Part shown: positions 53,362 through 62,232 of the stretch, piece by piece
How positions within the stretch are numbered: the stretch's first letter is position 1
How the letters are laid out: the number at the start of each line of letters is the position of its first letter
Origin: Roseinatronobacter sp. S2
GTDB lineage: Bacteria; Pseudomonadota; Alphaproteobacteria; Rhodobacterales; Rhodobacteraceae
Reading direction: 5' to 3'
Assembly: GCF_029581395.1 (NCBI RefSeq)
Contig: NZ_CP121113.1
Span: 800,501-864,500 of the forward strand
Length of the DNA stretch: 64,000 nucleotides
Position numbers and translations under genes: made by a program
Notes under the pieces: model-generated
The model's input: the letters and a program-made list of their open reading frames with translations, nothing else
Database searches by the model: none
Told to the model about the DNA's origin: nothing

Positions 53362-54858
53362 ATGGATATTCGGGTGCGCCGGCGTGGGGATTTGTGCGGA
53401 TGTGGGTCAATGTGTGCGAAAGATTATTCCGACAAGGCAAGCGGCGCCGCATCTGAACGCGCCTATGCGGAAATGGTTGCCCAGCATGCCCCCGACGGGG
53501 TGATAATCAGTGGCCCGGATCGTTTGGCGCTATGGGTTAATCCGGCCTTCACGGCGCAGACCGGATACGGAATTGATGCGCTGCGCGACAAAATGGTGGT
53601 CGATGTGTTGCGCGGTGCGCAAACCGACCGCCACTGCCTGCAAAAGATAAATGACGCCTGCACGCAGCGGCGCGAAATTCAGACAGAATTGCAGCTATAT
53701 GCCCGCGATGGCCGCCTTTTCTGGGTGGTGTTGAAGATTACGCCGGTTTTTGATGCCGCAGGTGTGCATACGCATTTCATCTCTCATATGCGCGACATCA
53801 CGGAACGCAAGAAACTTGAACACCAGAATGACGAAATGCGTCAGGCCGAAGAATTACGCCAGTCCGAACGCCAGCTTCTGGCCCTCACGAGTGAGTGGCT
53901 TTACTCGGCAAAATCCTTTGATGAATTGCTGATGGTGGTGCAGCGCGCGATGCACACCCTGATCCCCGAAGCGGACGGGGCGCTATATATCTATGGTGCG
54001 TCGCGCAGCACGCTGGATCTGGCGACAAGCTGGGGCACCATCCCCGATTTTCCGCCCCATATCCTGCCGGATGATTGCTGGGCCTTGCGGCGGGGGCGGG
54101 CCTATGCCTACGGGCTGAAACCCATCCAGTTCACATGCGATCATGTGGCCAAACCGGACACACCCTATTTCTGCCTGCCGATTATTGCGCATGGCGAAAC
54201 CATCGGCCTGCTGCACATCATCTTTGACGGGTTTGAAGAACACGGGCTAATGCGCCACATGCGCGATGATGTTCTGCGCAACCGCTGGGATGTGTCGCTG
54301 ATCTGCGCCGAGCAGATCAGTCTTGCGATTGCCAATGTCCGGCTGCGGCAGGAACTGCACGACAAATCCATGCGCGATGCGCTGACGGGGCTGTGGAACC
54401 GGCGGTGGTTCATGGATCGCGCCCTGCGTGATTTCGCCATGGCCGAGCGCGAAGGGCGCGAAATCGCCCTGATCATGCTGGATGTCGACCACTTCAAGGC
54501 CTTCAACGACAGGTTCGGCCATGATGCGGGTGATCTGGTGCTGCGCGAAGTGGGGGGCATATTGACGCGGGCGGCCAGCGACAAGATACACCCCTGCCGC
54601 CTTGGGGGGGAGGAGTTTGTGATCCTGTGCCCAGATATGCAGGCCGCGGATGCCGCCGCGCTGGCCGACGGGATTCGCGCAGCCCTTCAGGCGTTGCGGC
54701 TGGCGAATGCGGGGGTGGAATTGCCGGAAGTTACTGTTTCGGCGGGGGTGGCGGTGTTCCCCACCCATGGCCGCAGCATCGAGGATGTTTTGAAAGCGGC
54801 CGATCAGGCGCTGTATCTGGCCAAGGATCAGGGGCGCAACTGCACGGTTATTGCATGA
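53362..54858 (+). CDS. PAS-GAF-GGDEF diguanylate cyclase
   Basis: A signalling enzyme of about 498 residues that should make cyclic di-GMP. A PAS domain (about 35-150) ends with HMRDITERKKLE, a GAF-like domain follows (about 185-325: LMVVQRAMHTLIPEADGALYIY...YFCLPIIAHGETIGLLHI), and a GGDEF domain is C-terminal (about 335-498) with an intact active site LGGEEF. The RxxD product-inhibition site is absent: the four residues at the usual place are SDKI. No membrane helix is seen, so it should be cytoplasmic. The start is uncertain (53362 or 53410). Confidence 0.88.
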   Translation: MDIRVRRRGDLCGCGSMCAKDYSDKASGAASERAYAEMVAQHAPDGVIISGPDRLALWVNPAFTAQTGYGIDALRDKMVVDVLRGAQTDRHCLQKINDACTQRREIQTELQLYARDGRLFWVVLKITPVFDAAGVHTHFISHMRDITERKKLEHQNDEMRQAEELRQSERQLLALTSEWLYSAKSFDELLMVVQRAMHTLIPEADGALYIYGASRSTLDLATSWGTIPDFPPHILPDDCWALRRGRAYAYGLKPIQFTCDHVAKPDTPYFCLPIIAHGETIGLLHIIFDGFEEHGLMRHMRDDVLRNRWDVSLICAEQISLAIANVRLRQELHDKSMRDALTGLWNRRWFMDRALRDFAMAEREGREIALIMLDVDHFKAFNDRFGHDAGDLVLREVGGILTRAASDKIHPCRLGGEEFVILCPDMQAADAAALADGIRAALQALRLANAGVELPEVTVSAGVAVFPTHGRSIEDVLKAADQALYLAKDQGRNCTVIA

Positions 54859-54990
54859 CACCGGCGACACTGGCACACAAGTGCCACCTTGGGCCGAGTG
54901 CGCTGCAAAAGCGTGGAAGGATACGCATTATCAAAGGCTAGGTTGGCGTGCGAGAAGGGAAATAAACGCAGGCACACCATAGAGAATGTT

Positions 54991-55084
54991 GCTCAAAAGT
55001 GGGAACCGGTTTTGAGCTTCTCGAACATGCGCAATCAATAACTTAGAGCATGTCTCGTGAATGCGAATGAACGTGATATGCTCT
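54991..55084. repeat. Alphaproteobacterial palindromic intergenic repeat, long form
   Basis: The first part has inverted arms GCTCAAAA and TTTTGAGC (54991-54998, 55010-55017) around GTGGGAACCGG. The second part has AGAGCAT and ATGCTCT (55045-55051, 55078-55084) around a spacer with CGT/ACG pairs. Elements built from these blocks are scattered in many alphaproteobacterial genomes. The end overlaps the yggS stop codon, so the repeat appears to supply it. The rest of 54859-54990 shows nothing recognisable. Confidence 0.7.
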
Positions 55085-55730
55085 AGCGGCGTGCGCCGAA
55101 TATGGCAGAGCCGACGCGCACATGGGTTGCGCCATGCGCAATTGCAACTTCGAAATCGTCGCTCATGCCCATGGACAGCGCATCCAGCCCGTTGCGCGCG
55201 GCCATCTGTGCCAGCGCGTCAAAATGGGGGGCGGGGTCGTCATTCACGGGGGGGATGCACATCAGCCCCAGCACGGGCAGGTCCAGCGCGCGGCAATCCG
55301 CGATGAAGCTGTCGGCATCATCTGGCAGGATACCGGCCTTTTGCGGTTCCGCGCCGGTGTTGACCTGCACGAACAGGTCGGGGCAGTGGCCCAGTTCCTG
55401 CGCCAGCCGCGCAAGGCTGCGGGCCAGTTTGGGGCGGTCCAGTGAATGGATGGCCTGAAACAATTCCATGGCCGCGCGGGCCTTGTTGCTTTGCAGCGGT
55501 CCAAGCAGGTGCACATCCAGCGGGCCGAATTCCGCGCGCCAGTCGGGCCATTTGTCCGCCGCTTCCTGCACACGGTTTTCACCGAACAATCGGTGACCGG
55601 CGTGCAGCACGGGTAAAACGCGGTCATGGGGTTGTTCTTTGGACACGGCAATCAGCCGCACGGAGGCGTTGGCCCGCCCATGGGCTTTGGTGGCGCGGGC
55701 AATGCGGGTGGTGATGTCAGTCAGGGACAT
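55083..55730 (-). CDS. yggS: YggS-family pyridoxal-phosphate homeostasis protein
   Basis: A 215-residue PLP-binding protein with an alanine-racemase-like barrel. The PLP-lysine is in VRLIAVSKEQP, and GENRVQEA, HLLGPLQSNKA (His-x-x-Gly-x-x-Gln-x-Asn-Lys) and SMGMSDDFEVAIAHGATHVRVGSAIFG are diagnostic. It helps keep free PLP balanced. The ATG at 55730 is 13 bp downstream of the short porin-like gene, so they may be one transcript. Confidence 0.94.
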   Translation of the reverse strand: MSLTDITTRIARATKAHGRANASVRLIAVSKEQPHDRVLPVLHAGHRLFGENRVQEAADKWPDWRAEFGPLDVHLLGPLQSNKARAAMELFQAIHSLDRPKLARSLARLAQELGHCPDLFVQVNTGAEPQKAGILPDDADSFIADCRALDLPVLGLMCIPPVNDDPAPHFDALAQMAARNGLDALSMGMSDDFEVAIAHGATHVRVGSAIFGARR

Positions 55731-55743
55731 GGGTGCGCCTTGG

Positions 55744-56067
55744 TTAATTGCCAATGAAAACATGCTGCCCGCGCGGGCGGTTCATGGGCTTTTCCGCGTC
55801 AAAGCCGAAACCGAACCGCGTGCCGCCATCGGTTTCGGCGGAAAACTGGAACCTGACCCTTGCGCGGCTGACAAATCGCGCGCGGCTGATGTTTTCATCG
55901 CTGCGCGCGGGGCGGTCGGTCCAGACAATGCCCATGCGCGCATCACCGGAAATTTGCAGGCCGGGGTTTTCGCGCCAGTCGCGGGCCCCGTCGCGGTGTT
56001 GGGCGGGGGCGGACGTGGCCAGTGCGGTGATGGCCAGCGCCAGTGTTATGAGGGGGGCGGCCCGCAT
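55744..56067 (-). CDS. Short porin-like protein (shortened relative of the neighbouring porin)
   Basis: A 107-residue exported protein with signal peptide MRAAPLITLALAITALATSAPA. The mature part LQISGDARMGIVWTDRPA...RARFVSRARVRFQFSAETDGGTRFGFGFDAEKP lines up with the first strands of the full porin at 56382-57506 (SARMGIAYDNR...LQFTSRIRVNFTMSGETDSGLAFG). It stops after about three or four beta strands, far too short for a barrel. It is either a decayed porin copy that kept its first part or a small protein with its own role. Its ATG overlaps the stop region of the small lipoprotein gene (TGA then ATG). Confidence 0.6.
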   Translation of the reverse strand: MRAAPLITLALAITALATSAPAQHRDGARDWRENPGLQISGDARMGIVWTDRPARSDENISRARFVSRARVRFQFSAETDGGTRFGFGFDAEKPMNRPRGQHVFIGN

Positions 56068-56247
56068 TCAGCGGTTGCCAAGGCGGCGCACATCATGGCC
56101 TGCGCCCATGAAAACCCCGCCGACCCCGTCAAACACGGCGGATGTGGTTTCGCACCCTGTCAACAGGACTGCGCCCAGCACTACGGCCATCAGCGCGGGG
56201 TGTTTGCTGCGTTTTGCGGGGGAAACTGCCTGTTCTTGCCCTATCAT
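56068..56247 (-). CDS. Tiny lipoprotein (59 residues)
   Basis: A short gene, translated by hand from the minus strand starting at the ATG at 56247. A hydrophobic stretch (ALMAVVLGAVLLTGC) ends in the lipobox LTGC (Cys32), so it should be lipid-anchored. The remaining 27 residues include ETTSAVFDGVGGVFMGAG, similar in style to small envelope lipoproteins, but no family is recognised. AGGTAGGG lies upstream. It is directly followed by the short porin-like gene without a spacer, suggesting co-expression. It is below the usual length cut-off and easily missed. Confidence 0.65.
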   Translation of the reverse strand: MIGQEQAVSPAKRSKHPALMAVVLGAVLLTGCETTSAVFDGVGGVFMGAGHDVRRLGNR

Positions 56248-56330
56248 GCTGCCCTACCTTTTGCGGTTATGATTGCGCACAGTATAGCAGAGGGGGCGGG
56301 GGAATTTGAACAGAAAAGCGTGAGAAAAGA

Positions 56331-56356
56331 AAAGAGCGGGCAAATGCCCGCTCTTT
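56331..56356 (-). terminator. Intrinsic terminator of the porin gene
   Basis: AAAGAGCGGGC and GCCCGCTCTTT form an 11-bp perfect stem around a 4-base loop. On the minus strand a T-rich tail follows (TTCTTTTCTC). It lies 26 bp after the porin stop codon. Confidence 0.92.
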
Positions 56357-56381
56357 CCGTATAACCAATGATCGGTAAGGA

Positions 56382-57506
56382 TCAGAAGCTGAAGTTCAGA
56401 CCGAAGTCAGCGCGTGTGCGCGAAGGTGCAGCGCCGAGGGACGGACCAAAAGCAGCGTTCACGTTAGCTGGCGCGTTGTAGCTGGAAGGTGTAACAGGTG
56501 CTTTGGTTGCGCCAATACGGGCAATACCGCCCACCAAGGTTGCGCCGCCGCCCAAGTCGTAGCTTGCGCCAATACCGTAGTTGGTGGAGGACTGGATGGT
56601 GCGACGAGCATAAGCTGTAACCGTGGTTGCGTCGAATTCACCCGTAACCGACAGGCCGTAATGGCTGCGCGACAGGTTGGTCCGACCACCAAGCATTGTT
56701 CCCAGATCGCCACCAACACGGCCGGCAACTGCCTTGATCGTGAAGCCTTCCATCTCGTATTCAGCACCGATGATGATATGGCTTGCGCTAAATTTGGTGT
56801 TGTTGGACGGATCTGCAATATCGTTGTAGCTTGCTTTGCCTGCTTCATAACCAGCCGACAGTTTCAGGCCATCCATGGAGTAGCTGACACCCAATGCGTA
56901 GAGCGTGTCTTTGTAGTTTTCTGTTGCAGGGCGGCTAACTGCAACATTGTTCACAACGTCAAAACCACCATTGTCAGTGCGGCGCTGCTGGCCGACCGAT
57001 GCGCGGAAGGTGAAGGAGTCGATGCTGTAAGCATACAGCACAGCTGTACGACGGCCAAAGTTGGTTGCCCGACCTGTTGCGAACGTGCGGTCCAGATATG
57101 TTGCCTCTTGCGGGTCACCAAGATCGGTCAGGCTAATCGCATCAATGTCACCGACGGTTGCGCGTGCAGCACCTGCAACGTCACCGAATGTCAGGCGACC
57201 GAATTCGCCATCGATATACACGCTACCGTTAGCCATTGCTGTGCCGCCGGAGTTTGCGTTGCCGAACTGGTCGCCGCGTACGCTTGCGCCGAACGCCAGA
57301 CCGGAATCTGTTTCACCGGACATGGTGAAGTTGACGCGGATACGGCTTGTGAACTGCAGTTTTGCGCTGTTGGCACCAGCGGAGTTGTCACCAGCGCGGT
57401 TGTCGTATGCGATACCCATGCGAGCCGAACCCGACATGTTGACCTGTGCAGCGGCTGCGCCTGCTGTCATGACCAGTGCGGTCGAAGCAAGAAGAAGCTT
57501 TTTCAT
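56382..57506 (-). CDS. Outer-membrane porin
   Basis: A 374-residue general-diffusion porin of the alphaproteobacterial Porin_4 type. Signal peptide MKKLLLASTALVMTAGAAAA, then a 16-strand-type barrel with alternating residues, ending in the outer-membrane signal LNFSF with terminal Phe. The codon choice looks like a highly expressed gene (many CGC, GGT, ACC). Its own promoter should lie in the long upstream gap. The shortened relative at 55744 shares its first strands. Confidence 0.92.
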   Translation of the reverse strand: MKKLLLASTALVMTAGAAAAQVNMSGSARMGIAYDNRAGDNSAGANSAKLQFTSRIRVNFTMSGETDSGLAFGASVRGDQFGNANSGGTAMANGSVYIDGEFGRLTFGDVAGAARATVGDIDAISLTDLGDPQEATYLDRTFATGRATNFGRRTAVLYAYSIDSFTFRASVGQQRRTDNGGFDVVNNVAVSRPATENYKDTLYALGVSYSMDGLKLSAGYEAGKASYNDIADPSNNTKFSASHIIIGAEYEMEGFTIKAVAGRVGGDLGTMLGGRTNLSRSHYGLSVTGEFDATTVTAYARRTIQSSTNYGIGASYDLGGGATLVGGIARIGATKAPVTPSSYNAPANVNAAFGPSLGAAPSRTRADFGLNFSF

Positions 57507-57971
57507 TTGTTTTTCCCTCGTTATCTAAGGTGTTCCTCGCCTTACCACTCAGGCAAGGTCTGAGCCTGTTTCTGACTTTTGCCCCTGTAATTCAAGCCAA
57601 AGCGAATGCCGCCCTGATCAGCCCGCAAAAATGGTGCAGTTTTGCCACGCCTTGGGAGTGTGGCGAAACGCTGGCCTGCTGGTGCGGGCGCTGTGGGCAG
57701 GGAGTAAGCGTTTGTAAAATTGTTATAAAATGTAGCATTTCGGGTGGGCCAGTGCGCGGCCTTGCGGCGGGCGGGTTTTTTGGGCGGCACGGCGGGGCCG
57801 TGCGGGCGAATCGCGCGGGGGGCTTGCGGTCCTGTGCCGTGATTGCCGTGACAGGCTGGAATTGAGGGGGGGCGCGGCCCTGTGGCGCAGGTTTAGCCCT
57901 TTTTCCGGTGGCAGGTAGTCGTTATGTCAGGGGGGCGCGCGGATACGCAGGTATATAGTATAGGGGGCCTT
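57507..57971. other. Long divergent intergenic region between porin and ccmI
   Basis: A 465-bp gap with no credible gene; two short frames in it (57542-57790 and 57476-57865) have no family features. It includes an AT-rich block around 57706-57745 (TAAAATTGTTATAAAATG), an imperfect inverted repeat CAGGC/GCCTG near 57550-57570, and a GC-rich block CACGG/CCGTG near 57786-57800. The AT-rich block is the best candidate for the porin promoter region. No consensus boxes could be assigned with confidence. Confidence 0.5.
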
Positions 57972-59252
57972 ATGGCAGTCGTCGGCCAGATAGCAGGATT
58001 TGTCGTCATCGCGGTCATGGTGGTCGTTGTGTTGTTGCGCGCGGTGTCGCGGGCGCGCACCGGTGGCGCGGCGGACGGGGTGGAACGCGCGATGCGGGTT
58101 TACCGCGACCAGTTGCGCGAAGTGGACCGCGACCTGTCGCGCGGCACATTGGAGCAGGCAGAGGCGGACCGCCTGCGTCTGGAAATCCAGCGCCGCATTC
58201 TTGATCTGGATAAGGGGGGGCGCGGGGCGGGCGTGCCGTCATCGCCGCGTATGCGCGCTGTTATGGTGGGCGTGATCGGTGTGCTGCTGGCGGGGGCAGG
58301 GTGGCTGTATCTGACCTATGGCGCGGTGAATTACCCCGACCAGCCGCTGGCCGCGCGCCATGCCGATGCGGACGCCGCGCGCGCAGACCGCCCCAGTCAG
58401 GCGCAGCTAGAGGCCGATTTTGCCGAGATGCGCCCTGATGCGCCGGATTTTGAGGACCGCGCCGATCTGGAACCGATGGTGGCGCAACTGCGCGAGGCAC
58501 TGGCAAACCGCCCCGATGATGTGCGCGGGCATATCCTGCTGGCGCAAAACGAATCGCGGCTGGGGAATTTTCCGGCGGCGGCGGTGGCGCAGGCGCGGGT
58601 GGTAGAATTGCGCGGCGATGATGCGGATGCGCAGGAATATGCGTTCTGGCTGGATTTGCTGGTGCTGGCGGCAGGCGGCATGGTGTCGCCCGAGGCCGAG
58701 GAGGTGATCGAGCAGATATTGCGGCGCGATCCCGCCAACGGGGTGGCCCTGTATTATACGGGGCGGATGTATGCGCAGACAGGGCGGCCCGACCTGACAT
58801 TCCGCGTGTGGCGCAGGCTGCATGACCAAAGCGCGGGCGATGCGCCCTGGATGCCGGAGATTCGCGCATCCCTGCCGGAACTGGCGCAGATTTCGGGCGA
58901 GCCGCGCTATCAGTTGCCGCCGCGCCCTGCGCCTGCATCGGCGGGCGGGCGCGCGCCAAGTGCGGCCGATATTGATGCCGCCATGGAAATGAGCGGCGAG
59001 GACCGCGCCGCGATGATCGAAGATATGGTGGCGTCGCTGTCGGCGCGGCTGGCCAATGACGGCGGCACGGCAGATGACTGGGCGCAACTGGTGCGGGCGC
59101 TGACAGTGCTGGACCAGCGCGAACAGGCAACCGCGATTTTGCAGGAAGCGCGCACCGTGTTCGCCGCGCGCGCCGAAGATCTGGCACTGATCAACGCTGT
59201 GGCCGAAGACGTGGGCCTGTCTGCGGGCAGTTCTTTGGATGGGGCGCCCTGA
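57972..59252 (+). CDS. ccmI: Cytochrome c maturation protein CcmI
   Basis: A 426-residue apocytochrome c chaperone of the Ccm system. Two membrane spans (about 3-27 and 95-115) surround a cytoplasmic coiled-coil loop with [34 protein letters not shown], which is diagnostic. A periplasmic TPR region follows (about 150-300). The ATG at 57972 has AGGGGG upstream; the earlier ATG at 57924 is possible. Its stop overlaps the start of ruvX (TGATG). Confidence 0.9.
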   Translation: MAVVGQIAGFVVIAVMVVVVLLRAVSRARTGGAADGVERAMRVYRDQLREVDRDLSRGTLEQAEADRLRLEIQRRILDLDKGGRGAGVPSSPRMRAVMVGVIGVLLAGAGWLYLTYGAVNYPDQPLAARHADADAARADRPSQAQLEADFAEMRPDAPDFEDRADLEPMVAQLREALANRPDDVRGHILLAQNESRLGNFPAAAVAQARVVELRGDDADAQEYAFWLDLLVLAAGGMVSPEAEEVIEQILRRDPANGVALYYTGRMYAQTGRPDLTFRVWRRLHDQSAGDAPWMPEIRASLPELAQISGEPRYQLPPRPAPASAGGRAPSAADIDAAMEMSGEDRAAMIEDMVASLSARLANDGGTADDWAQLVRALTVLDQREQATAILQEARTVFAARAEDLALINAVAEDVGLSAGSSLDGAP

Positions 59253-59731
59253 TGGCCGTGTTTTCGAAATTTGATGCGTTTGTGGCCGCGTTGCCGGTGC
59301 GGCAGGCGCTGGCGGGGCTGGACCTTGGTGAAAAGACCATCGGGGTTGCCGTGTCGGACCGCATGTTGTCGGTGGCCAGCCCGTTGCAGACTATAAGGCG
59401 GCGCAAGTTCGGGCTGGATGCGCAGGCATTGCTGGATATTGTGGCGGGGCGCGATCTGGGCGGGCTGGTGCTGGGCCTGCCGCGCAACATGGACGGGTCC
59501 GAGGGGCCGCGCTGCCAGTCCACCCGTGCGTTTGCGCGCAACCTGTCGGCGCTGACGGACCTTCCGATCGGGTTCTGGGATGAACGGTTGTCCACGGTTG
59601 CTGCCGAACGCGCGTTGCTGGAAGCCGACACATCGCGGCGCAGGCGCGCAGAGGTGATTGACCATGTGGCGGCCGGTGTCATCTTGCAAGGCGCGCTGGA
59701 CAGGCTGGCGGTGTTGCGGCGGGCTGTATAG
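59252..59731 (+). CDS. ruvX: Putative pre-16S rRNA nuclease / Holliday junction resolvase RuvX (YqgF)
   Basis: A 159-residue RNase H-fold nuclease. [15 protein letters not shown] with the first catalytic Asp, [13 protein letters not shown], and [24 protein letters not shown] with the later acids match YqgF. Family members trim the 5' end of pre-16S rRNA. It is translationally coupled to ccmI. Confidence 0.94.
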   Translation: MAVFSKFDAFVAALPVRQALAGLDLGEKTIGVAVSDRMLSVASPLQTIRRRKFGLDAQALLDIVAGRDLGGLVLGLPRNMDGSEGPRCQSTRAFARNLSALTDLPIGFWDERLSTVAAERALLEADTSRRRRAEVIDHVAAGVILQGALDRLAVLRRAV

Positions 59732-59812
59732 GGGTGCGTGTTTTGGCACTGGTCCGCCCCTGCCACCGGATTATCTTGCGCAGAACGCTGATTTCGCCAA
59801 GGGCATATTCAC

Positions 59813-60046
59813 ATGAGTGACGCAGTATGGAAACGAGATGAAATTGAAAGCCCGTGCATCAATGTCTGCGTCATCCACCCTGAATCGCGGCTGTGCACGG
59901 GGTGCTTGCGGTCAATAGACGAAATTTCGCAATGGTCGCGGATGACGCCGCAGGCGCGTCAGTCTGTCATCGCAGACCTGCCGGGGCGTCAGGCGCTGAT
60001 CGGCAAACGGCGCGGCGGGCGCAAGGGCCGTTTAAGCCGGTCGTAA
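59813..60046 (+). CDS. DUF1289 family protein
   Basis: A 77-residue protein with four cysteines in the order SPCINVC...CTGCLRSIDEISQW, a probable metal or cluster site of the Fe-S/Zn type, and a basic tail. DUF1289 proteins are widespread and uncharacterised. It follows ruvX by 81 bp. In this group the ccmI-ruvX-DUF1289 order appears to be conserved, from general knowledge. Confidence 0.87.
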   Translation: MSDAVWKRDEIESPCINVCVIHPESRLCTGCLRSIDEISQWSRMTPQARQSVIADLPGRQALIGKRRGGRKGRLSRS

Positions 60047-60125
60047 GCGTGAAGCGATTTAACTGATTGGTCTGGGGGGCGTCGCAGCGTGGCAGTGTTT
60101 GTGCGGCTGTGTCGGCATCTTGGCA

Positions 60126-60162
60126 TATCCGGGCGCGACACTGCACAGCGCCTGCCCGGATA
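60126..60162. other. Inverted repeat downstream of the HU gene
   Basis: TATCCGGGC and GCCCGGATA (9 bp, perfect) around a 19-base loop, between the convergent DUF1289 and HU genes. No T-run follows on either side, so it is a possible factor-dependent transcript end or a REP-like hairpin. Confidence 0.4.
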
Positions 60163-60183
60163 CGCGATAGTCTGCGCTGGTCC

Positions 60184-60474
60184 TTAGTCGTTGACCGCGT
60201 CCTTCAGGGCTTTTGCCACAGTGACCTTCACGGCCTTGTCGGCAGGCTTGGTCATGGTTTCGCCGGTGGCGGGGTTGCGCACCTGACGTTCGGGGCGTGC
60301 GCGGCACATGATCTTGCCGATTCCGGGCAGGGTAACTGCACCGCCCGCTGCGACCTCACGCAGGACAACTGCCGATACAGCATCGATTGCTGCGGATGCA
60401 GTTTTCTTGTCGGCACCCATTTCTTCTGCAAGTGCTGCGACAAGCTGGGTCTTGGTCATCGGTTTGGTCGTCAT
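60184..60474 (-). CDS. HU-family DNA-binding protein
   Basis: A 96-residue histone-like nucleoid protein. MTKTQLVAALAEEMGADKKTASAAIDAVSAVVLREVAAGG is the helical dimer part; the DNA-binding arm lies in RARPERQVRNPATGETMTKPADKAVKVTVAKALKDAV. The start at 60474 has GGAG about ten bases upstream; a second Met six codons later fits the common HU start and is an alternative. Expected to be abundant in the nucleoid. Confidence 0.92.
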   Translation of the reverse strand: MTTKPMTKTQLVAALAEEMGADKKTASAAIDAVSAVVLREVAAGGAVTLPGIGKIMCRARPERQVRNPATGETMTKPADKAVKVTVAKALKDAVND

Positions 60475-60621
60475 CTTACTCTCCTGATATTGAGTGCGTG
60501 GCGCGAATGGCCCTGACACTTGATATTTTCGCTGCGCATCTAGCCCTAGTTTATGTCCGCTGACAATCACCCCAAGGCAAGAAAAAACGGCCTTTTGCGC
60601 CGAAATTGCCGATTTCTTACA

Positions 60622-62097
60622 TTATAGAAAGGCAGTTTCGTTGAAACTGCGCAGTTTTCGGCTGTGAATCCGCTCCAGCGGCATGTCGCGCAGCGACTCC
60701 ATTGCGCGAATACCGATGCGCAAATGGCGGGCCACCTGGGTCTTGTAGAAGTCGGACGCCATGCCCGGCAGTTTCAGTTCCCCATGCAGTGGCTTGTCCG
60801 ATACACACAACAGGGTGCCATAGGGCACACGAAAGCGGAAGCCGTTGGCCGCGATTGTGGCACTTTCCATATCCAGCCCGATGGCGCGCGATTGCGACAG
60901 GCGTTGCACCGGGCCGGACTGGTCGCGCAATTCCCAGTTGCGGTTGTCGATTGTCGCGACTGTGCCCGTGCGCATGATCTGCTTCAGCGCGTAGCCCTCC
61001 AGTTGCGTAATCTCGGCCACGGCGTCTTGCAATGCGATCTGGATTTCGGCCAGCGCGGGGATGGGCACCCAGACGGGCAAATCCGCATCAAGCACATTGT
61101 CTTCGCGCAGATAGGCATGCGCCAGAACGAAATCCCCCAGCGCCTGACTGTTGCGCAAGCCCGCGCAATGGCCCACCATCAGCCACGCATGCGGGCGCAG
61201 CACGGCAATATGGTCGGTGGCGGTTTTGGCATTGGACGGGCCAACCCCGATATTGACCAGCGTGATCCCCGCGCCATGCTTGCGCTTCAGGTGGTATGTG
61301 GGCATTTGCGGCAGGCGTGCCAGTGTGGGGATGTCCACATCAGGGTCCGTCACTTCCACATTGCCGGGCGCGATGAAGGAGGTGTAGCCGCTGTCGGGGT
61401 CACGCAGTTGGGCGCGGGCAAAATCCTCGAATTCATCGACATAGAACTGGTAGTTGGTAAACAGGATGTGGTTCTGGAAGTGTTCGGGCGCTGTGGCCGT
61501 ATAATGCGCAAGGCGTGCCAGCGAATAATCTATTCTTTGGGCCGTGAATATCGCCAGCGGTCGTGACCCGTCGGCATTGGCCACGCGGTCGCCATTGACG
61601 ATATCATCATTGGTGGTCGACAGGTCCGGCACGTCAAATATATCGCGCAGCGAAAGTGTCATTTCGCCGTTTTCCGGCAGCACGATATCCCCGCGCCCCG
61701 CCATGGCAAAATGCAGCGGTATCGGTGTGTCCGACGGGCCAATGCTGACGGGCACATTGTGATTGCGCATCAACAAGCCGATTTGTTGTTTCAGGTAGTG
61801 ACGGAACAGGTCTGGGCGGGTCACCGTGGTGGCATATATGCCGGGTTCCGCGACATGGCCGAAACTTAGTCGGGAATCGATGCGGTCAAAGCGCGTGGTG
61901 ACAAGCCTGATTTCGGGATAGAAGGCACGGTATCTGTGCGCGGCCACATTGCCGCTGGCGGTATGGTTGAACCCTTGCACCAGAAAATCCAGTGCTTCGC
62001 AATACAGGGCTTCAAGGTGGGCGACCGCGTGTTCGGGATCGGTGAAAAAGCGGTGCTCGTGCTGCGGCGGTGTCAGAATTGCGGGCGATTGGGTCAT
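60622..62097 (-). CDS. amn: AMP nucleosidase
   Basis: A 491-residue enzyme that splits AMP to adenine and ribose 5-phosphate. It has the N-terminal AMP-nucleosidase domain (about 10-180) and the C-terminal phosphorylase-like domain with GVGPSNAKTATDHIAVLRPHAWLMVGHCAGLRNSQALGD and the catalytic DMESATIAANGFRF segment. The ATG at 62097 gives the usual length; ATG 62127 is an alternative. The longer frame to 62484 overlaps the divergent deacetylase gene and is rejected. Confidence 0.93.
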   Translation of the reverse strand: MTQSPAILTPPQHEHRFFTDPEHAVAHLEALYCEALDFLVQGFNHTASGNVAAHRYRAFYPEIRLVTTRFDRIDSRLSFGHVAEPGIYATTVTRPDLFRHYLKQQIGLLMRNHNVPVSIGPSDTPIPLHFAMAGRGDIVLPENGEMTLSLRDIFDVPDLSTTNDDIVNGDRVANADGSRPLAIFTAQRIDYSLARLAHYTATAPEHFQNHILFTNYQFYVDEFEDFARAQLRDPDSGYTSFIAPGNVEVTDPDVDIPTLARLPQMPTYHLKRKHGAGITLVNIGVGPSNAKTATDHIAVLRPHAWLMVGHCAGLRNSQALGDFVLAHAYLREDNVLDADLPVWVPIPALAEIQIALQDAVAEITQLEGYALKQIMRTGTVATIDNRNWELRDQSGPVQRLSQSRAIGLDMESATIAANGFRFRVPYGTLLCVSDKPLHGELKLPGMASDFYKTQVARHLRIGIRAMESLRDMPLERIHSRKLRSFNETAFL

Positions 62098-62232
62098 GCC
62101 TGTTGCGGGCCTTCTTGTATTCGACATATGGGCGTTAAACGCTACAGTGCCACTGACGCGGTCTGTGAACAAGCGCTGTGCGCGCGCAAAATCACTCTTT
62201 CCCCGTGGCAGGCAATCGTCTAGCGTTCGGCC

